Below, one piece after another: positions 1 to 8,244 of a stretch of 46,252 nt of DNA. The notes beneath the pieces are model-generated. The model saw only the letters and a program-made list of their open reading frames with translations, did not search any database and had not been told where the DNA came from. Source of the stretch: Bacillota bacterium (GTDB lineage Bacteria > Bacillota > Clostridia > Peptostreptococcales > Anaerovoracaceae). The stretch spans positions 1 to 46,252 of the forward strand of contig JAEENW010000084.1 of assembly GCA_016283945.1 (NCBI GenBank), given 5' to 3'. How positions within the stretch are numbered: position 1 is the stretch's first letter; each line of letters opens with the position of its first letter. Made by a program: the position numbers and the translations under genes.

Positions 1-1028
1 ACAAGGCTGTCATCTCCTCCGGAGAGCTCAGCGTGGGCGACAGCGTTACCGCCTGCGTGGACGCACAGAGAAGGCACGCCATCGAGCGCAACCACACCGC
101 GACCCATCTGCTGCAGAAGGCGCTTCAGACCGTGCTCGGCGGACACGTCGAGCAGGCCGGCTCCCTCGTCACCGACGAGGGCCTGCGCTTCGACTTCAGG
201 CACTTCGAGGCCGTCTCCGAGGAGGAGAAGGCCCGCATCGAGGAGATCGTCAACGGCGAGATCCTCAAGTTCACCGACGTGAAGACCTCCGTCATGCCCA
301 TCGAGGAGGCCAAGAAGCTCGGAGCCATGATGCTCTTCGGCGAGAAGTACGGCAGCGAGGTCAGGGTCGTCGAGATCCCCGGCTTCTCCATGGAGTTCTG
401 CGGCGGAGCGCACGTCAGGAACATAGGCCAGATCGGCTCCTTCAAGATCAGCTCCGAGGGCGGAGTCGCCGCGGGCATCAGGAGGATCGAGGCCATCACC
501 GGAGACGCCGTAAGAGGCGAGCTCGAAGCCGACGACGCCCTGATCGACGCCGTCTGCGCCGCTCTCAAGACCAACAGGGCAGCCCTCGCCAGAAGGGCTG
601 AGGACCTCAGCGCCGAGCTCAAGGCCGCGCGCAGGGAGATCGAGGAGCTCAAGGCGAAGAGCGCCGAGAGCGGCACCGCCGATCTCATCGCGGGCGCCGA
701 GGATATAGGCGGAGTCAAGCTCATAGTCAAGCAGCTCGAAGGGGCCTCCGTCGACGACATGAGGGGCATCTGCGACGCCGTCAGGAAGGCGGAGAAGAGC
801 GTCATACTCGTCCTCGCTTCCGTGTCCGGAGACAAGGCGACCATCATGACCTGCGTCAGCGACGACCTCACCGGCAGGTACAACGCCGGAAAGCTCATCA
901 AGGAGATCGCCAAGGCCGCGGGAGGCGGCGGAGGCGGAAAGGCCGACATGGCCCAGGCCGGAGCGAAGGACATCTCAAAGCTTCCCGAGGCTCTGGCGCT
1001 CGCCAAAACCCTTGTTGCAAATTGCTGA
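1..1028 (+). CDS. alaS: Alanine--tRNA ligase, C-terminal part (5' end outside window)
   Basis: This is the C-terminal part of alanyl-tRNA synthetase, which charges tRNA-Ala and hydrolyses mischarged Ser/Gly-tRNA. The reading frame is already open at base 3, so the catalytic N-terminal half lies upstream of the window. The editing domain is visible by its metal ligands: the HTATH motif has histidine codons at 93 and 105, and the CGGAH motif has Cys at 399 and His at 411. After a coiled-coil-like stretch around 560-690, the C-terminal DHHA1-type domain ends with the glycine-rich run followed by KADMAQAG, typical of AlaRS. The stop is TGA at 1026-1028. The downstream neighbours ireB and ruvX are the standard Firmicutes arrangement. 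The internal GTG at 33 is not a plausible start, because the family homology continues upstream of it. Confidence 0.97.
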   Translation, partial: KAVISSGELSVGDSVTACVDAQRRHAIERNHTATHLLQKALQTVLGGHVEQAGSLVTDEGLRFDFRHFEAVSEEEKARIEEIVNGEILKFTDVKTSVMPIEEAKKLGAMMLFGEKYGSEVRVVEIPGFSMEFCGGAHVRNIGQIGSFKISSEGGVAAGIRRIEAITGDAVRGELEADDALIDAVCAALKTNRAALARRAEDLSAELKAARREIEELKAKSAESGTADLIAGAEDIGGVKLIVKQLEGASVDDMRGICDAVRKAEKSVILVLASVSGDKATIMTCVSDDLTGRYNAGKLIKEIAKAAGGGGGGKADMAQAGAKDISKLPEALALAKTLVANC

Positions 1029-1043
1029 CAGCGAGTTTATAAT
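1015..1043 (+). promoter_or_regulatory. Predicted sigma-A promoter for ireB-ruvX
   Basis: TTGCAA at 1015-1020 and a perfect TATAAT at 1038-1043 are separated by exactly 17 bases. The -35 box lies inside the last codons of alaS. Transcription would start near 1050, giving a leader of about 25 bases before ireB. This is inferred from consensus only. Confidence 0.7.
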
Positions 1044-1075
1044 TGAATCATCATAGGGGTCAAGGAGGCGAAAGT

Positions 1076-1324
1076 ATGGAAAGAAAGACGATACTGTTCA
1101 ATAGTCCCGATAACAGCGAGCAGAAGACCACCGAGGAGATCCTCACCCTGGTCCACGACGCGTTGGAGGAGAAGGGCTATGATGCCATTGGCCAGATGGT
1201 AGGGTACATCCTCTCGGGAGACCCTTCATATATAACCGCTCACAACAACGCCCGCAACCTCATCCGCAGGATCGAGAGGGATGACCTCGTCGAGGAGCTC
1301 CTGAGGAACTATCTTAAGAAATGA
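1076..1324 (+). CDS. ireB: IreB family regulatory phosphoprotein (UPF0297)
   Basis: This 82-residue protein belongs to the IreB/UPF0297 family. In Enterococcus faecalis, IreB is a substrate of the Ser/Thr kinase IreK and negatively affects cephalosporin resistance. The family signature is seen in the N-terminal segment with ILFN and the core GYDAIGQMVGYILSGDP followed by YITAHNNARNLIRRIERD. I chose ATG 1076 because AAGGAGG at 1062-1068 sits seven bases upstream. An in-frame ATG at 1043 would add 11 residues not typical of the family, and it overlaps the -10 box. The gene ends with an ATGA overlap into ruvX, which implies translational coupling. The position between alaS and ruvX is the conserved one. 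The partner kinase gene is not in the window. Confidence 0.93.
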   Translation: MERKTILFNSPDNSEQKTTEEILTLVHDALEEKGYDAIGQMVGYILSGDPSYITAHNNARNLIRRIERDDLVEELLRNYLKK

Positions 1325-1755
1325 GGTACATGGGCCTGGATATCGGCGATAAGACTATAGGGGTCGCAGTCAGCGACCCCTTGTTTATATCCGCCAACGG
1401 CGTCACCACCATCGAGAGGATAGGCGCCCGCAAGGACGCTGACAAGGTCATCGCGCTCGCGAAGGAGCACGAGGCCGGCCTCATAGTGGCAGGCCTTCCT
1501 CTCATGCTCAGCGGAGAGGACAGCCCCCAGACCGCCAAGGTAAGGGACTTCGTCAGACTGCTCGAGAACAAGATGAGGAGCAGCGGGCTCTCAGGAGTCA
1601 GGGTCGTCTTCCAGGACGAGCGCTTCACCACCAAGATGGCGGAGAGCGTCCTCATAGAGGGCGGCATGCGCCGTGACAAGAGAAAAGAGATCATCGACAG
1701 GCAGGCCGCGGTCATAATACTGCAGTCCTACCTCGACGCGAACAGGAAGCTATAG
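1321..1755 (+). CDS. ruvX: RuvX/YqgF family Holliday junction resolvase-like protein
   Basis: This 144-residue YqgF/RuvX family protein has an RNase H-like fold. Family members act in 16S rRNA 5'-end processing (E. coli YqgF) or as Holliday junction resolvases. Visible motifs are GLDIGDKTIGVAVSD at the N terminus with Asp7 as the first acidic residue, AGLPLMLSGEDSPQ, DERFTT, and the C-terminal IDRQAAVIILQSYLD that carries the last conserved Asp. The length matches the family. The ATG at 1321 overlaps the ireB stop in the ATGA arrangement, so the two are probably translated together. The 72 bases after the stop contain no convincing terminator, so read-through into asnB is possible. Confidence 0.94.
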   Translation: MRYMGLDIGDKTIGVAVSDPLFISANGVTTIERIGARKDADKVIALAKEHEAGLIVAGLPLMLSGEDSPQTAKVRDFVRLLENKMRSSGLSGVRVVFQDERFTTKMAESVLIEGGMRRDKRKEIIDRQAAVIILQSYLDANRKL

Positions 1756-1827
1756 GCCGGAGGAAGGCGCCCCGTCAGGGCAGGCGCTTCGCGGCATCAC
1801 AGACCGGAACAGGAGAATACAGCAGAT

Positions 1828-3663
1828 ATGTGCGGTTTCGTAGGCTTTTACGGACAGCTCTCGGATAAGGAGCATATAGTCAGCGATATGGCGGCTCTCA
1901 TCGAGCACAGAGGCCCCGACAGCGGCGGAAGCTTCGTCGAAGGGGACGTCGCTCTGGGCTTCCGCAGGCTCTCGATCATAGACCTCGAGGGCGGCACCCA
2001 GCCTATGCACTCGGTGGACGAGCGCTACGTCATAACCTTCAACGGGGAGATATACAACTACAGAGAGCTCAAGAAGGACCTCATAGAGAAGTTCGGAAGC
2101 CGCTTTTCGACCGATTCCGACACCGAGGTCATAATCGAGACCTACAGGCATTACGGCACGGAGACCGCCTCCATGCTCAGGGGCATGTTCGCCTTCGTCA
2201 TCTACGACCGCGAGCAGGGCACTCTCTACGGCGCCCGCGACTACTTCGGGATCAAGCCCTTCTACTACAGCTTCCAGGAGGGAAGCTTCCTCTTCGGATC
2301 CGAGATCAAGAGCTTCCTGGCCTTCCCCGGCTTCAAAAAGGAGGTCAACCCCGAGGCGCTCAAGATGTACCTCGTGTTCCAGTACTCCCCGCTCGACGAG
2401 ACCATGTTCAAGGGCGTCTACAAGCTCAAGCCCGGCACCTGGTTCACCTACAGCAAGGACGATGGCCTCAAGACCTTCAAGTACTTCGACCCGATGTTCG
2501 ACCGCAAGAGCCGCAGCTTCGAGGAGGCCGTGAACATCATCGACGAGACCGTGCTCTCCTCCGTGGAGTATCACCAGATCGCCGACGTCGAGGTGGGATC
2601 CTTCCTGTCCGGCGGAGTCGACTCCAGCTACATTGCCTCGACCGTTAAGCCCATGAGGACCTACACGGTGGGCTTCGAGGTCCAGGGCTTCGACGAGACC
2701 GAGCTCGCCGCGGAGCTCGCGAAGAGGCTGGGCATGAACCACAGAAAGAAGGAGATCAGCGCCGACGAGTTCTTCGAGGTCCTGCCCAAGGTGCAGTACC
2801 ACTCCGACGAGCCTCACGCGAACCTGAGCTCCGTGCCTCTCTATTTCCTGGCAGGGCTCGCTGCCGAGGACCTCAAGGTAGTGCTCTCGGGAGAGGGCGC
2901 CGACGAGCTCTTCGGAGGCTACGACTGGTACATACAGAGCAACGAATCCATCAGGTACAAGAAGCTGCCCCTGGGGCTCAGGAAGTTCCTCGCGGCCACG
3001 CTCGGGAATATCCCGCAGGCTCACATCAAGCGCTTCTTCAAGTCCAATGCCCAGGAGGTCGAGGACAGCTACATAGGCCAGGCCTACATCATGGACGACT
3101 CCGAGGCAAACAGCCTGCTTCAGCCGGCCTATAAGTGCGCTATCACCCACAAAGACGTGACCGCGCCTTACTACGCCAAGGTCAAGGGAGAGGACGATCT
3201 GACCAAGAAGATGTACCTCGACATGAACCTCTGGCTCCCCGGCGACATACTGCTCAAGGCCGACAAGATGACTATGGCTCACTCCCTCGAGCTCAGGGTG
3301 CCTTACCTCGACAGAGAGGTCTGGAACGTCGCCAGGACCCTCAGCTCGCAGCAGCAGATGGAGGGAAGGGCGACCAAGAGGGCGCTCAGGGCCGCGGCCT
3401 TCAGGCACATCCCCGAGGAGTGGGCGAACAGAAAGAAGGCGGGCTTCCTGGTACCGTTCCGCGAGTGGATCAAGGACGAGAAGTACGGCTCTATGGTCCG
3501 TGAGACCTTCCACAGGGACTATGTCCCGCAGTTCTTCGACCCCGAAAAGCTCGACGCTATGCTCGACGGATACCTCGCCGGCGGTAAGCGCGAGGAGGCC
3601 AGAAAGATCTACACGATCTACTCCTTCCTGATCTGGTACGACGAGTACTTCGTGAAGAGATAG
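1828..3663 (+). CDS. asnB: Asparagine synthase (glutamine-hydrolyzing)
   Basis: This 611-residue class B asparagine synthetase makes asparagine from aspartate, glutamine and ATP. After the initiator Met, the protein begins CGFVGFYG, so Cys2 is the N-terminal nucleophile of the glutaminase domain (about residues 2-190). The synthetase domain carries the pyrophosphate-loop motif SGGVDSS at residues 261-267 and the conserved GADELFGGYDWY at about 357. The KADKMTMAHSLELRVPYLD segment near the C terminus is also typical of the family. AGGAG at 1811-1815 precedes the ATG by 12 bases, which is slightly long. The gene is followed by a hairpin terminator. Its neighbours give no further hint of its role. 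Confidence 0.95.
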   Translation: MCGFVGFYGQLSDKEHIVSDMAALIEHRGPDSGGSFVEGDVALGFRRLSIIDLEGGTQPMHSVDERYVITFNGEIYNYRELKKDLIEKFGSRFSTDSDTEVIIETYRHYGTETASMLRGMFAFVIYDREQGTLYGARDYFGIKPFYYSFQEGSFLFGSEIKSFLAFPGFKKEVNPEALKMYLVFQYSPLDETMFKGVYKLKPGTWFTYSKDDGLKTFKYFDPMFDRKSRSFEEAVNIIDETVLSSVEYHQIADVEVGSFLSGGVDSSYIASTVKPMRTYTVGFEVQGFDETELAAELAKRLGMNHRKKEISADEFFEVLPKVQYHSDEPHANLSSVPLYFLAGLAAEDLKVVLSGEGADELFGGYDWYIQSNESIRYKKLPLGLRKFLAATLGNIPQAHIKRFFKSNAQEVEDSYIGQAYIMDDSEANSLLQPAYKCAITHKDVTAPYYAKVKGEDDLTKKMYLDMNLWLPGDILLKADKMTMAHSLELRVPYLDREVWNVARTLSSQQQMEGRATKRALRAAAFRHIPEEWANRKKAGFLVPFREWIKDEKYGSMVRETFHRDYVPQFFDPEKLDAMLDGYLAGGKREEARKIYTIYSFLIWYDEYFVKR

Positions 3664-3688
3664 AGGGCCGCGAAGGTCATATTATATT

Positions 3689-3717
3689 TTGAAAATGCAG
3701 GGCGGATGGGCTATTAT
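3689..3717 (+). promoter_or_regulatory. Predicted sigma-A promoter overlapping a terminator hairpin
   Basis: TTGAAA at 3689-3694 and TATTAT at 3712-3717 are spaced by 17 bases. The -10 box lies at the end of the left arm and in the loop of the hairpin at 3703-3733. A transcript starting near 3724 would have a leader of about 38 bases before the lipoprotein gene at 3762. It is the only good promoter candidate for the seven-gene unit that follows. Confidence 0.55.
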
Positions 3718-3738
3718 ATATATAGCTCATCCGTTTTT
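3703..3738 (+). terminator. Rho-independent terminator after asnB
   Basis: A 12-base-pair stem (left arm 3703-3714, right arm 3722-3733, one G-T wobble) closes an AT-rich loop. It is followed by five T residues at 3734-3738. It lies 40 bases after the asnB stop. Confidence 0.85.
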
Positions 3739-3761
3739 ATGTCCTTAAGGAGAACGATAGC

Positions 3762-4736
3762 ATGAAAGAAACATACAAAGGGCGCAGAGCGCTCATTAAA
3801 AAACTGGCCGCGGCCGCGCTGGCCCTCTGCCTGACGCTGGCATTGGCTGCGTGCGGGGAGAGCAAGCCTCAGGAACCGGCTCCTTCCGAGCCTCCCAAGG
3901 ACCCGGCGCCTGGCGAGATAAGGCAGGCGAGCCTCTCTCTCAGCAAGGAGGAGCTTCCGGTCATAGACGGAGCTACCGCCATGCTGCCTTACTATCAGGC
4001 GGCCGCGGCCAGGATACTCGGAATAAGCGTGGATGAGGCGGCGGCCTACGTGCTCTGCAGCAAGACCGACGGCGCCTACAACAGCCTCACGCAGAAGCGC
4101 TGCGACATGGTATTCTGCGCGCTTCCCTCCGAGCAGCAGATAAAGTGGGCGGCAGATCAGGGCGTCGAGTTCGAGAGCGTGGACATACTCAACTCGGGCT
4201 TCGTCTTCTTCGTGAACAAGGACAATCCCGTAGACGGTCTGACTTCGCAGCAGATCCACGACATCTACGCCGGCAAGATCACCAACTGGAAGGAGCTCGG
4301 CGGAAACGACGAGCCCATCGAGGCGTTCCAGCGCTCCGAGGGCTCCGGAAGCCAGACCGGCCTTTACCTGCACGTCATAAGCCCCGAGGAGCTCATGCCC
4401 GCTCCTACCGAGAAGATGATAGGCGCCATGGAGGGGATCATCGACGTGGTCGCGAACTTCGACTCCGGCAAGGGCGCCATAGGCTATTCGTATTACTATT
4501 ACGTGGTCAACATGCACTACGACGAGGACATCAAGATGATCGCCGTGGACGGGGTCATGCCGACCCCTGAGACCATAGGGCAGGGAAGCTACCCGTACAT
4601 CTCCAGGACCTGCGCAGTCTTCAGGAGCGACGAGCCCGAGGACAGCAACGTCCGGAAGATAGCGGAGTGGTGCCACGGCCCGGAGGGCTGCGCCCTCGCG
4701 GAGGAGCTTGGATATGTTCCCAACAGAGAAGACTAG
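3762..4736 (+). CDS. PstS-like phosphate-type substrate-binding lipoprotein
   Basis: This 324-residue exported lipoprotein has a basic N terminus, a hydrophobic stretch and a lipobox LAAC with Cys31. The mature part resembles PstS-type periplasmic binding proteins (PBP-like domain 2). Diagnostic segments are VDGLTSQQIHDIYAGKITNWKEL and, near residue 194, GSGSQTGLY, which matches the anion-binding loop of PstS. It probably binds phosphate or another oxyanion at the cell surface. TAAGGAGA lies nine bases before the ATG. No pstC, pstA or pstB permease genes are nearby, so it may act as a sensor or scavenger, or use a permease encoded elsewhere. It is first in a unit that continues through a second lipoprotein to a LysR regulator and an ECF sigma factor. 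Phosphate specificity is inferred. Confidence 0.85.
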   Translation: MKETYKGRRALIKKLAAAALALCLTLALAACGESKPQEPAPSEPPKDPAPGEIRQASLSLSKEELPVIDGATAMLPYYQAAAARILGISVDEAAAYVLCSKTDGAYNSLTQKRCDMVFCALPSEQQIKWAADQGVEFESVDILNSGFVFFVNKDNPVDGLTSQQIHDIYAGKITNWKELGGNDEPIEAFQRSEGSGSQTGLYLHVISPEELMPAPTEKMIGAMEGIIDVVANFDSGKGAIGYSYYYYVVNMHYDEDIKMIAVDGVMPTPETIGQGSYPYISRTCAVFRSDEPEDSNVRKIAEWCHGPEGCALAEELGYVPNRED

Positions 4737-6333
4737 AGGAGCGGCCCGCCGGCTCGGCGCCAGGGCGGCCGCCGCGCTGCTCTCGCTCGCTCTCGCCGCC
4801 TGCTGCCTCAGCGGCTGCGGCGCGGGAGGCGCAGGACAGGCCGGCCCCGGACCGAAGGGCGCGAACAGCGGCGTCATAAGCGCCCGCGAGAGCTTCGAGC
4901 AGGGAGAGCAGCTCACGCACGTGTACAGCAACCCGCTCGAGACCGAGTTCGTTGACATCTCCATAGGCGGAAACATCACAGGCAACTACATAAAGCTTCA
5001 CGGCTTTGCCGATCCTGCCGTCGAGAAGAAGGTGAACGACCTCATATTCCGCGCCGCCATGGACCTGGCCGCCGATACCGAAACGCCTCCGTACATCGGA
5101 GCGGCAGTCGAGTTCAGGAACAAGGTCCCCACGGACCGCAGCGTCTACAGCCAGCTCGTGGGATCGTTCAACAACATCGCTTCCATATCCATGAACGTAT
5201 ACCAGCAGTTCAAGCCGGCCGACGGTTACGAGTCCGAATGGTGGAGCTCCTATTCCGCCGTAAAGACGCTGAACATAGACCTGAGGACCGGCGAGGAGAT
5301 AAAGCTCCGCGACCTCTTCAAGGAGGGCACGGACGGGATAGCCTTCCTCAACAGCTGCATGGAGCGCTACATAGCCGAGAACGACTGCTACGACGACACG
5401 ACCTGGACCTACATGAACGGCTTCTTTCTCAGGGACAGCTTCCGCGGAGTGGACGAGGACCAGCAGTTCGTGATCTCGAACTGGAACGGCTGCGTATCCC
5501 TCTACTTCGACTGGCGCGACCCCGAGGTCCAGACCGAGTTCTACCCGGTAAGCGTCAGGATCGACGACAACTCCCGCTTCGACTACGACAAGTTCCTCGA
5601 GGGCGGCCCCGTATCCGCCGGGAAGCCGCTCGTCCCGCGGCTGCTCGAGCAGGAGCTGCCCCTCAGCGAGCCCGAAGAGCTCCCGAGGGCCTACAGCTTC
5701 GCGGGAAGGAACATAGATTACCACGGAGAGTTCGCGGGCAGCAGCCTCCTGAGCGACGCGCAGAACAGGGCGCTCACCGAGAGGACCCCGGAGGAGACTG
5801 CGATGGCCGACGGCGCGATCAGGGATTACGACCGCTTCGCGAAGACCTACGGGATGCTCAACGCAAGGGGAAGCTTCTACGAGGAGGGCAGCGCGAGCGC
5901 CATCGGGCCCTTCAGGATCATCAGGCGCTACGTATCCTACTACGTCTACAGCGAGGGAGACAACTACGACAGCGCTTCGGATTACAGCGACAGAGTTATC
6001 GTCTTCAGGGACGGGAACGATGAGCCGCTCTCGATCGAAGATCTCTTCAAGCCCGGAGCTGACTGGAAGTCCGCCGTCAGGGCGGTCGCTCTCAGGAAGC
6101 TCACCGAGACCGACTACATAGGAGTCAGCGATCCCGAGGGCTACGTTGACGAGATGCTGGACAGGATAAGCGGGATCGATCCGGGCAGCGAGGGCGTGCA
6201 GCTCTACTTCAGGGATCACGGGGATATCGACAGCAGATACCTGTCGAACCCCGACTACGAATGGGCCGCGAGCAACGCCGTGGGCTATCTGGAGTACGCC
6301 GATCTCGGAGCCGATATCCTGAACATAATATAA
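4714..6333 (+). CDS. Putative lipoprotein with two DUF3298-like modules
   Basis: This 539-residue predicted lipoprotein has unknown function. The N terminus is basic and hydrophobic, with candidate lipobox cysteines at 30/31 and 35 (LSGC is the clearest). Two related modules are visible. One, around residue 186, reads LNIDLRTGEEIKLRDLF. The other, around residue 425, reads RVIVFRDGNDEPLSIEDLF. This pattern, a predicted strand followed by a KLxDLF segment, is typical of the DUF3298/RsiV-like extracellular domain family. I chose ATG 4714 because GAGGAG at 4701-4706 is seven bases upstream; the TTG at 4708 is too close to that site. The gene overlaps the preceding PstS-like gene by 23 bases, so the two are translationally linked. 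RsiV-type domains in other bacteria sense extracellular ligands, but a sensing role here is only an inference. Confidence 0.75.
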   Translation: MFPTEKTRGAARRLGARAAAALLSLALAACCLSGCGAGGAGQAGPGPKGANSGVISARESFEQGEQLTHVYSNPLETEFVDISIGGNITGNYIKLHGFADPAVEKKVNDLIFRAAMDLAADTETPPYIGAAVEFRNKVPTDRSVYSQLVGSFNNIASISMNVYQQFKPADGYESEWWSSYSAVKTLNIDLRTGEEIKLRDLFKEGTDGIAFLNSCMERYIAENDCYDDTTWTYMNGFFLRDSFRGVDEDQQFVISNWNGCVSLYFDWRDPEVQTEFYPVSVRIDDNSRFDYDKFLEGGPVSAGKPLVPRLLEQELPLSEPEELPRAYSFAGRNIDYHGEFAGSSLLSDAQNRALTERTPEETAMADGAIRDYDRFAKTYGMLNARGSFYEEGSASAIGPFRIIRRYVSYYVYSEGDNYDSASDYSDRVIVFRDGNDEPLSIEDLFKPGADWKSAVRAVALRKLTETDYIGVSDPEGYVDEMLDRISGIDPGSEGVQLYFRDHGDIDSRYLSNPDYEWAASNAVGYLEYADLGADILNII

Positions 6334-6369
6334 GCGGGTCTAAGAACTCAGAACATACGGAAAAGAGCA

Positions 6370-7341
6370 ATGAACTTCACATCCTTTGATTACTTCATCG
6401 AGGTCGAAAAGCACCGCAGCTTCTCAAAAGCCGCGGACGCTCTGCACGTCTCCCAGCAGGCCCTGAGCTCCCACATCTCTTCGCTGGAGAAGGAGCTGGG
6501 CTGCCTGCTCTTCGTGCGGCACATACCGCTCGAGCTCACCTACGCCGGCGAGCATTTCCTGAACTACGCTCACAGCTTCGTGAACGACTACACGAACATG
6601 ATCAGGGAGTTCCAGGACATCTCCGAGGAGCGCAAGGGAAGGCTCAAGATAGGTGTGACGCACACGAGGGGCAGGGCGATACTGCCCGACCTCATCACCA
6701 TGTTCCAGAAGGAATATCCCGGCTTCGAGGTGGAGGTCGTCGAGTCCACGAGCGAGTTCCTCGCGGACAAGCTGCTGTCCCACGAGATAGACGTCGCAAT
6801 AGGATACATAGACGATCAGGACGGCATAGACACGGAGCTCTTCTACGACGAGGAGATGCTGCTCATGATCCCAAGAAGGATGCTTCTGGAGCTCGCGGCC
6901 GAGCGCGCGGGCGAGGACGGGATCTACGAGTTCGACCCCTCGATACTCAACGACTGTCCGATGATGCTCGGAAGCCGCGACGACATGAGCGGCATACTGA
7001 TCAGGAAATACCTCAAGGACAACAGGCTCGATCCTCCCATCAGGGCGAGGGCTGAGAACATCGAGACCCTCATAATGCTCTGTGTAAAGGGCGTCGGAGC
7101 CTGCCTCTGCCCGGAGTCGCTCATCAGGTCGACTCTGACCAAGGAGCAGATCGAAGAGCTGTCGATAATAGCTCCCGACATCCACACTCCGGTCAAGTTC
7201 GCCACGAGGAAGGAAGGCTATCAATGGACCGCGATCGAGGAGTTCAAGAAGCTCGCCCACGATAACATCGAGGCGATCATGAACCTGAACGACCCGGTCA
7301 AGAGGAACAACCGGCTGAGCGTCGCAGCGCAGCAGAGATGA
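6370..7341 (+). CDS. LysR family transcriptional regulator
   Basis: This 323-residue LysR-type regulator has an N-terminal winged helix-turn-helix (about residues 1-60). The typical reading is FDYFIEVEKHRSFSKAADAL, then HVSQQALSSHISSLEKELG and then LFVR. The C-terminal effector-binding domain starts near residue 90 with GRLKIGV and contains the usual EVEVVES segment and a late hydrophobic GVGACLCPESL segment. The ligand is unknown. A weak GGAAAAGAG site at 6359-6367 precedes the ATG. The gap from the upstream lipoprotein gene is only 36 bases with no terminator, and the stop overlaps the sigma factor start (ATGA). The regulator is therefore within the unit. LysR proteins more often lie divergent from their targets, so its position inside the operon is mildly unusual. 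Confidence 0.93.
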   Translation: MNFTSFDYFIEVEKHRSFSKAADALHVSQQALSSHISSLEKELGCLLFVRHIPLELTYAGEHFLNYAHSFVNDYTNMIREFQDISEERKGRLKIGVTHTRGRAILPDLITMFQKEYPGFEVEVVESTSEFLADKLLSHEIDVAIGYIDDQDGIDTELFYDEEMLLMIPRRMLLELAAERAGEDGIYEFDPSILNDCPMMLGSRDDMSGILIRKYLKDNRLDPPIRARAENIETLIMLCVKGVGACLCPESLIRSTLTKEQIEELSIIAPDIHTPVKFATRKEGYQWTAIEEFKKLAHDNIEAIMNLNDPVKRNNRLSVAAQQR

Positions 7342-7895
7342 TGACAGACGACCAGCTGTATCAAAGCTATCTCGCGGGCGACGCGCCCGCGGGCGACGAG
7401 CTCATGCTCCGCAACAGCGACGCCCTGACGGCCTATCTGGCGGGCTTTCTTGAGCATGCGCAGGACGCGGAGGACCTGATGCTCGACTGCTTCACGGTGA
7501 TACTGGTCGACAAGCCCCGCATAGGGGAAGGGCACTTCCGCTCCTACCTTTTCAAGGTGGCGCGGAACAAGGCAAACAGGCTCTGGAGGATGAGGTACAG
7601 GCGCAGCGAGTTCAGCCTCGACGAGGGACTCATCGAGAGCATGGACGACGGGCTTCCTCCGGACGAGGAGCTCTGGAAGAAGGAGCGCGGCGCCATACTC
7701 AGGAGCTGCATCAACCGCATAGCCCCGCAGTACAGGGAGGCGCTGTGGCTCATATACGACATGGAGATGAGCTACGCGCAGGCCGCTGAGGTCATGTCCT
7801 GCGGGACGAAGAGGATAGAGGATCTGCTCAGAAACGGAAAGAAGAGACTGAGAGCCGAGCTCGAGAAAGAGGGTATAAGCAATGCGGACATCTGA
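7338..7895 (+). CDS. ECF-type RNA polymerase sigma factor
   Basis: This 185-residue sigma-70 family protein has the ECF layout, with regions 2 and 4 only. Region 2 spans about residues 25-90, with AEDLMLDCFTVIL and FRSYLFKVARNKANRLWRMRYRR. A short acidic linker follows. Region 4 is at about 115-175, with IAPQYREALWLIYDMEMSYAQAAEVMSCGTKRIEDLLRNGKKRLR spanning the -35-recognition helix-turn-helix. The start overlaps the LysR stop, and its own 3' end overlaps the next membrane-protein gene by 14 bases, which suggests stoichiometric coupling. ECF factors are usually encoded with their anti-sigma factor. Here the following gene is a small membrane protein, and a PrsW-like protease lies two genes further on. 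The promoter it recognises cannot be read from this sequence. Confidence 0.9.
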   Translation: MMTDDQLYQSYLAGDAPAGDELMLRNSDALTAYLAGFLEHAQDAEDLMLDCFTVILVDKPRIGEGHFRSYLFKVARNKANRLWRMRYRRSEFSLDEGLIESMDDGLPPDEELWKKERGAILRSCINRIAPQYREALWLIYDMEMSYAQAAEVMSCGTKRIEDLLRNGKKRLRAELEKEGISNADI

Positions 7896-8244
7896 AGAGA
7901 GAGTCAGAGAACTTCATATGAGGATGGACGCGAGAAGGAAGGCCAAAGCCTCCCGCAGGCTCAGCGCCTCGGTCCTCGCGGTCACGCTCGGCCTCGCCGC
8001 TTCCATCGCGGCGGCGATAAGGATATCGAATATGGCCTATGTTGAAGCAGCCGGCCTCGCGGGAAACGCCGAGGGAAGCATCTTCGCGGAGCGCGGCGCT
8101 CTCGGCGTCATAGTCGTCGCGGTGCTCGCTTTCTGCCTCGGCTCCGCGGTGACCATACTCTGCTACAGACTGCGGACGGAGCGCCGCGACATGCCGAAGA
8201 TGCCGGTACGCCCCGGGGAGGTCAGCGATGGTCTTCGTGAATGA
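7882..8244 (+). CDS. Small two-helix membrane protein, candidate anti-sigma factor
   Basis: This 120-residue protein belongs to no family I recognise. It begins with a charged cytoplasmic-like segment containing EERVRELHMRMDARRKAKASRR. A hydrophobic helix follows (about 29-48), then an external loop of about 30 residues, a second helix (about 74-95) and a basic tail with RLRTERR. By the positive-inside rule both ends are cytoplasmic. The gene overlaps the sigma factor gene by 14 bases, and the next gene overlaps its own 3' end by 17. A clear paralogue starts at 9727. The position directly after an ECF sigma gene makes an anti-sigma role plausible, but no ZAS or other known anti-sigma motif is visible. 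A structural or scaffold role is the alternative. Confidence 0.7.
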   Translation: MRTSEERVRELHMRMDARRKAKASRRLSASVLAVTLGLAASIAAAIRISNMAYVEAAGLAGNAEGSIFAERGALGVIVVAVLAFCLGSAVTILCYRLRTERRDMPKMPVRPGEVSDGLRE

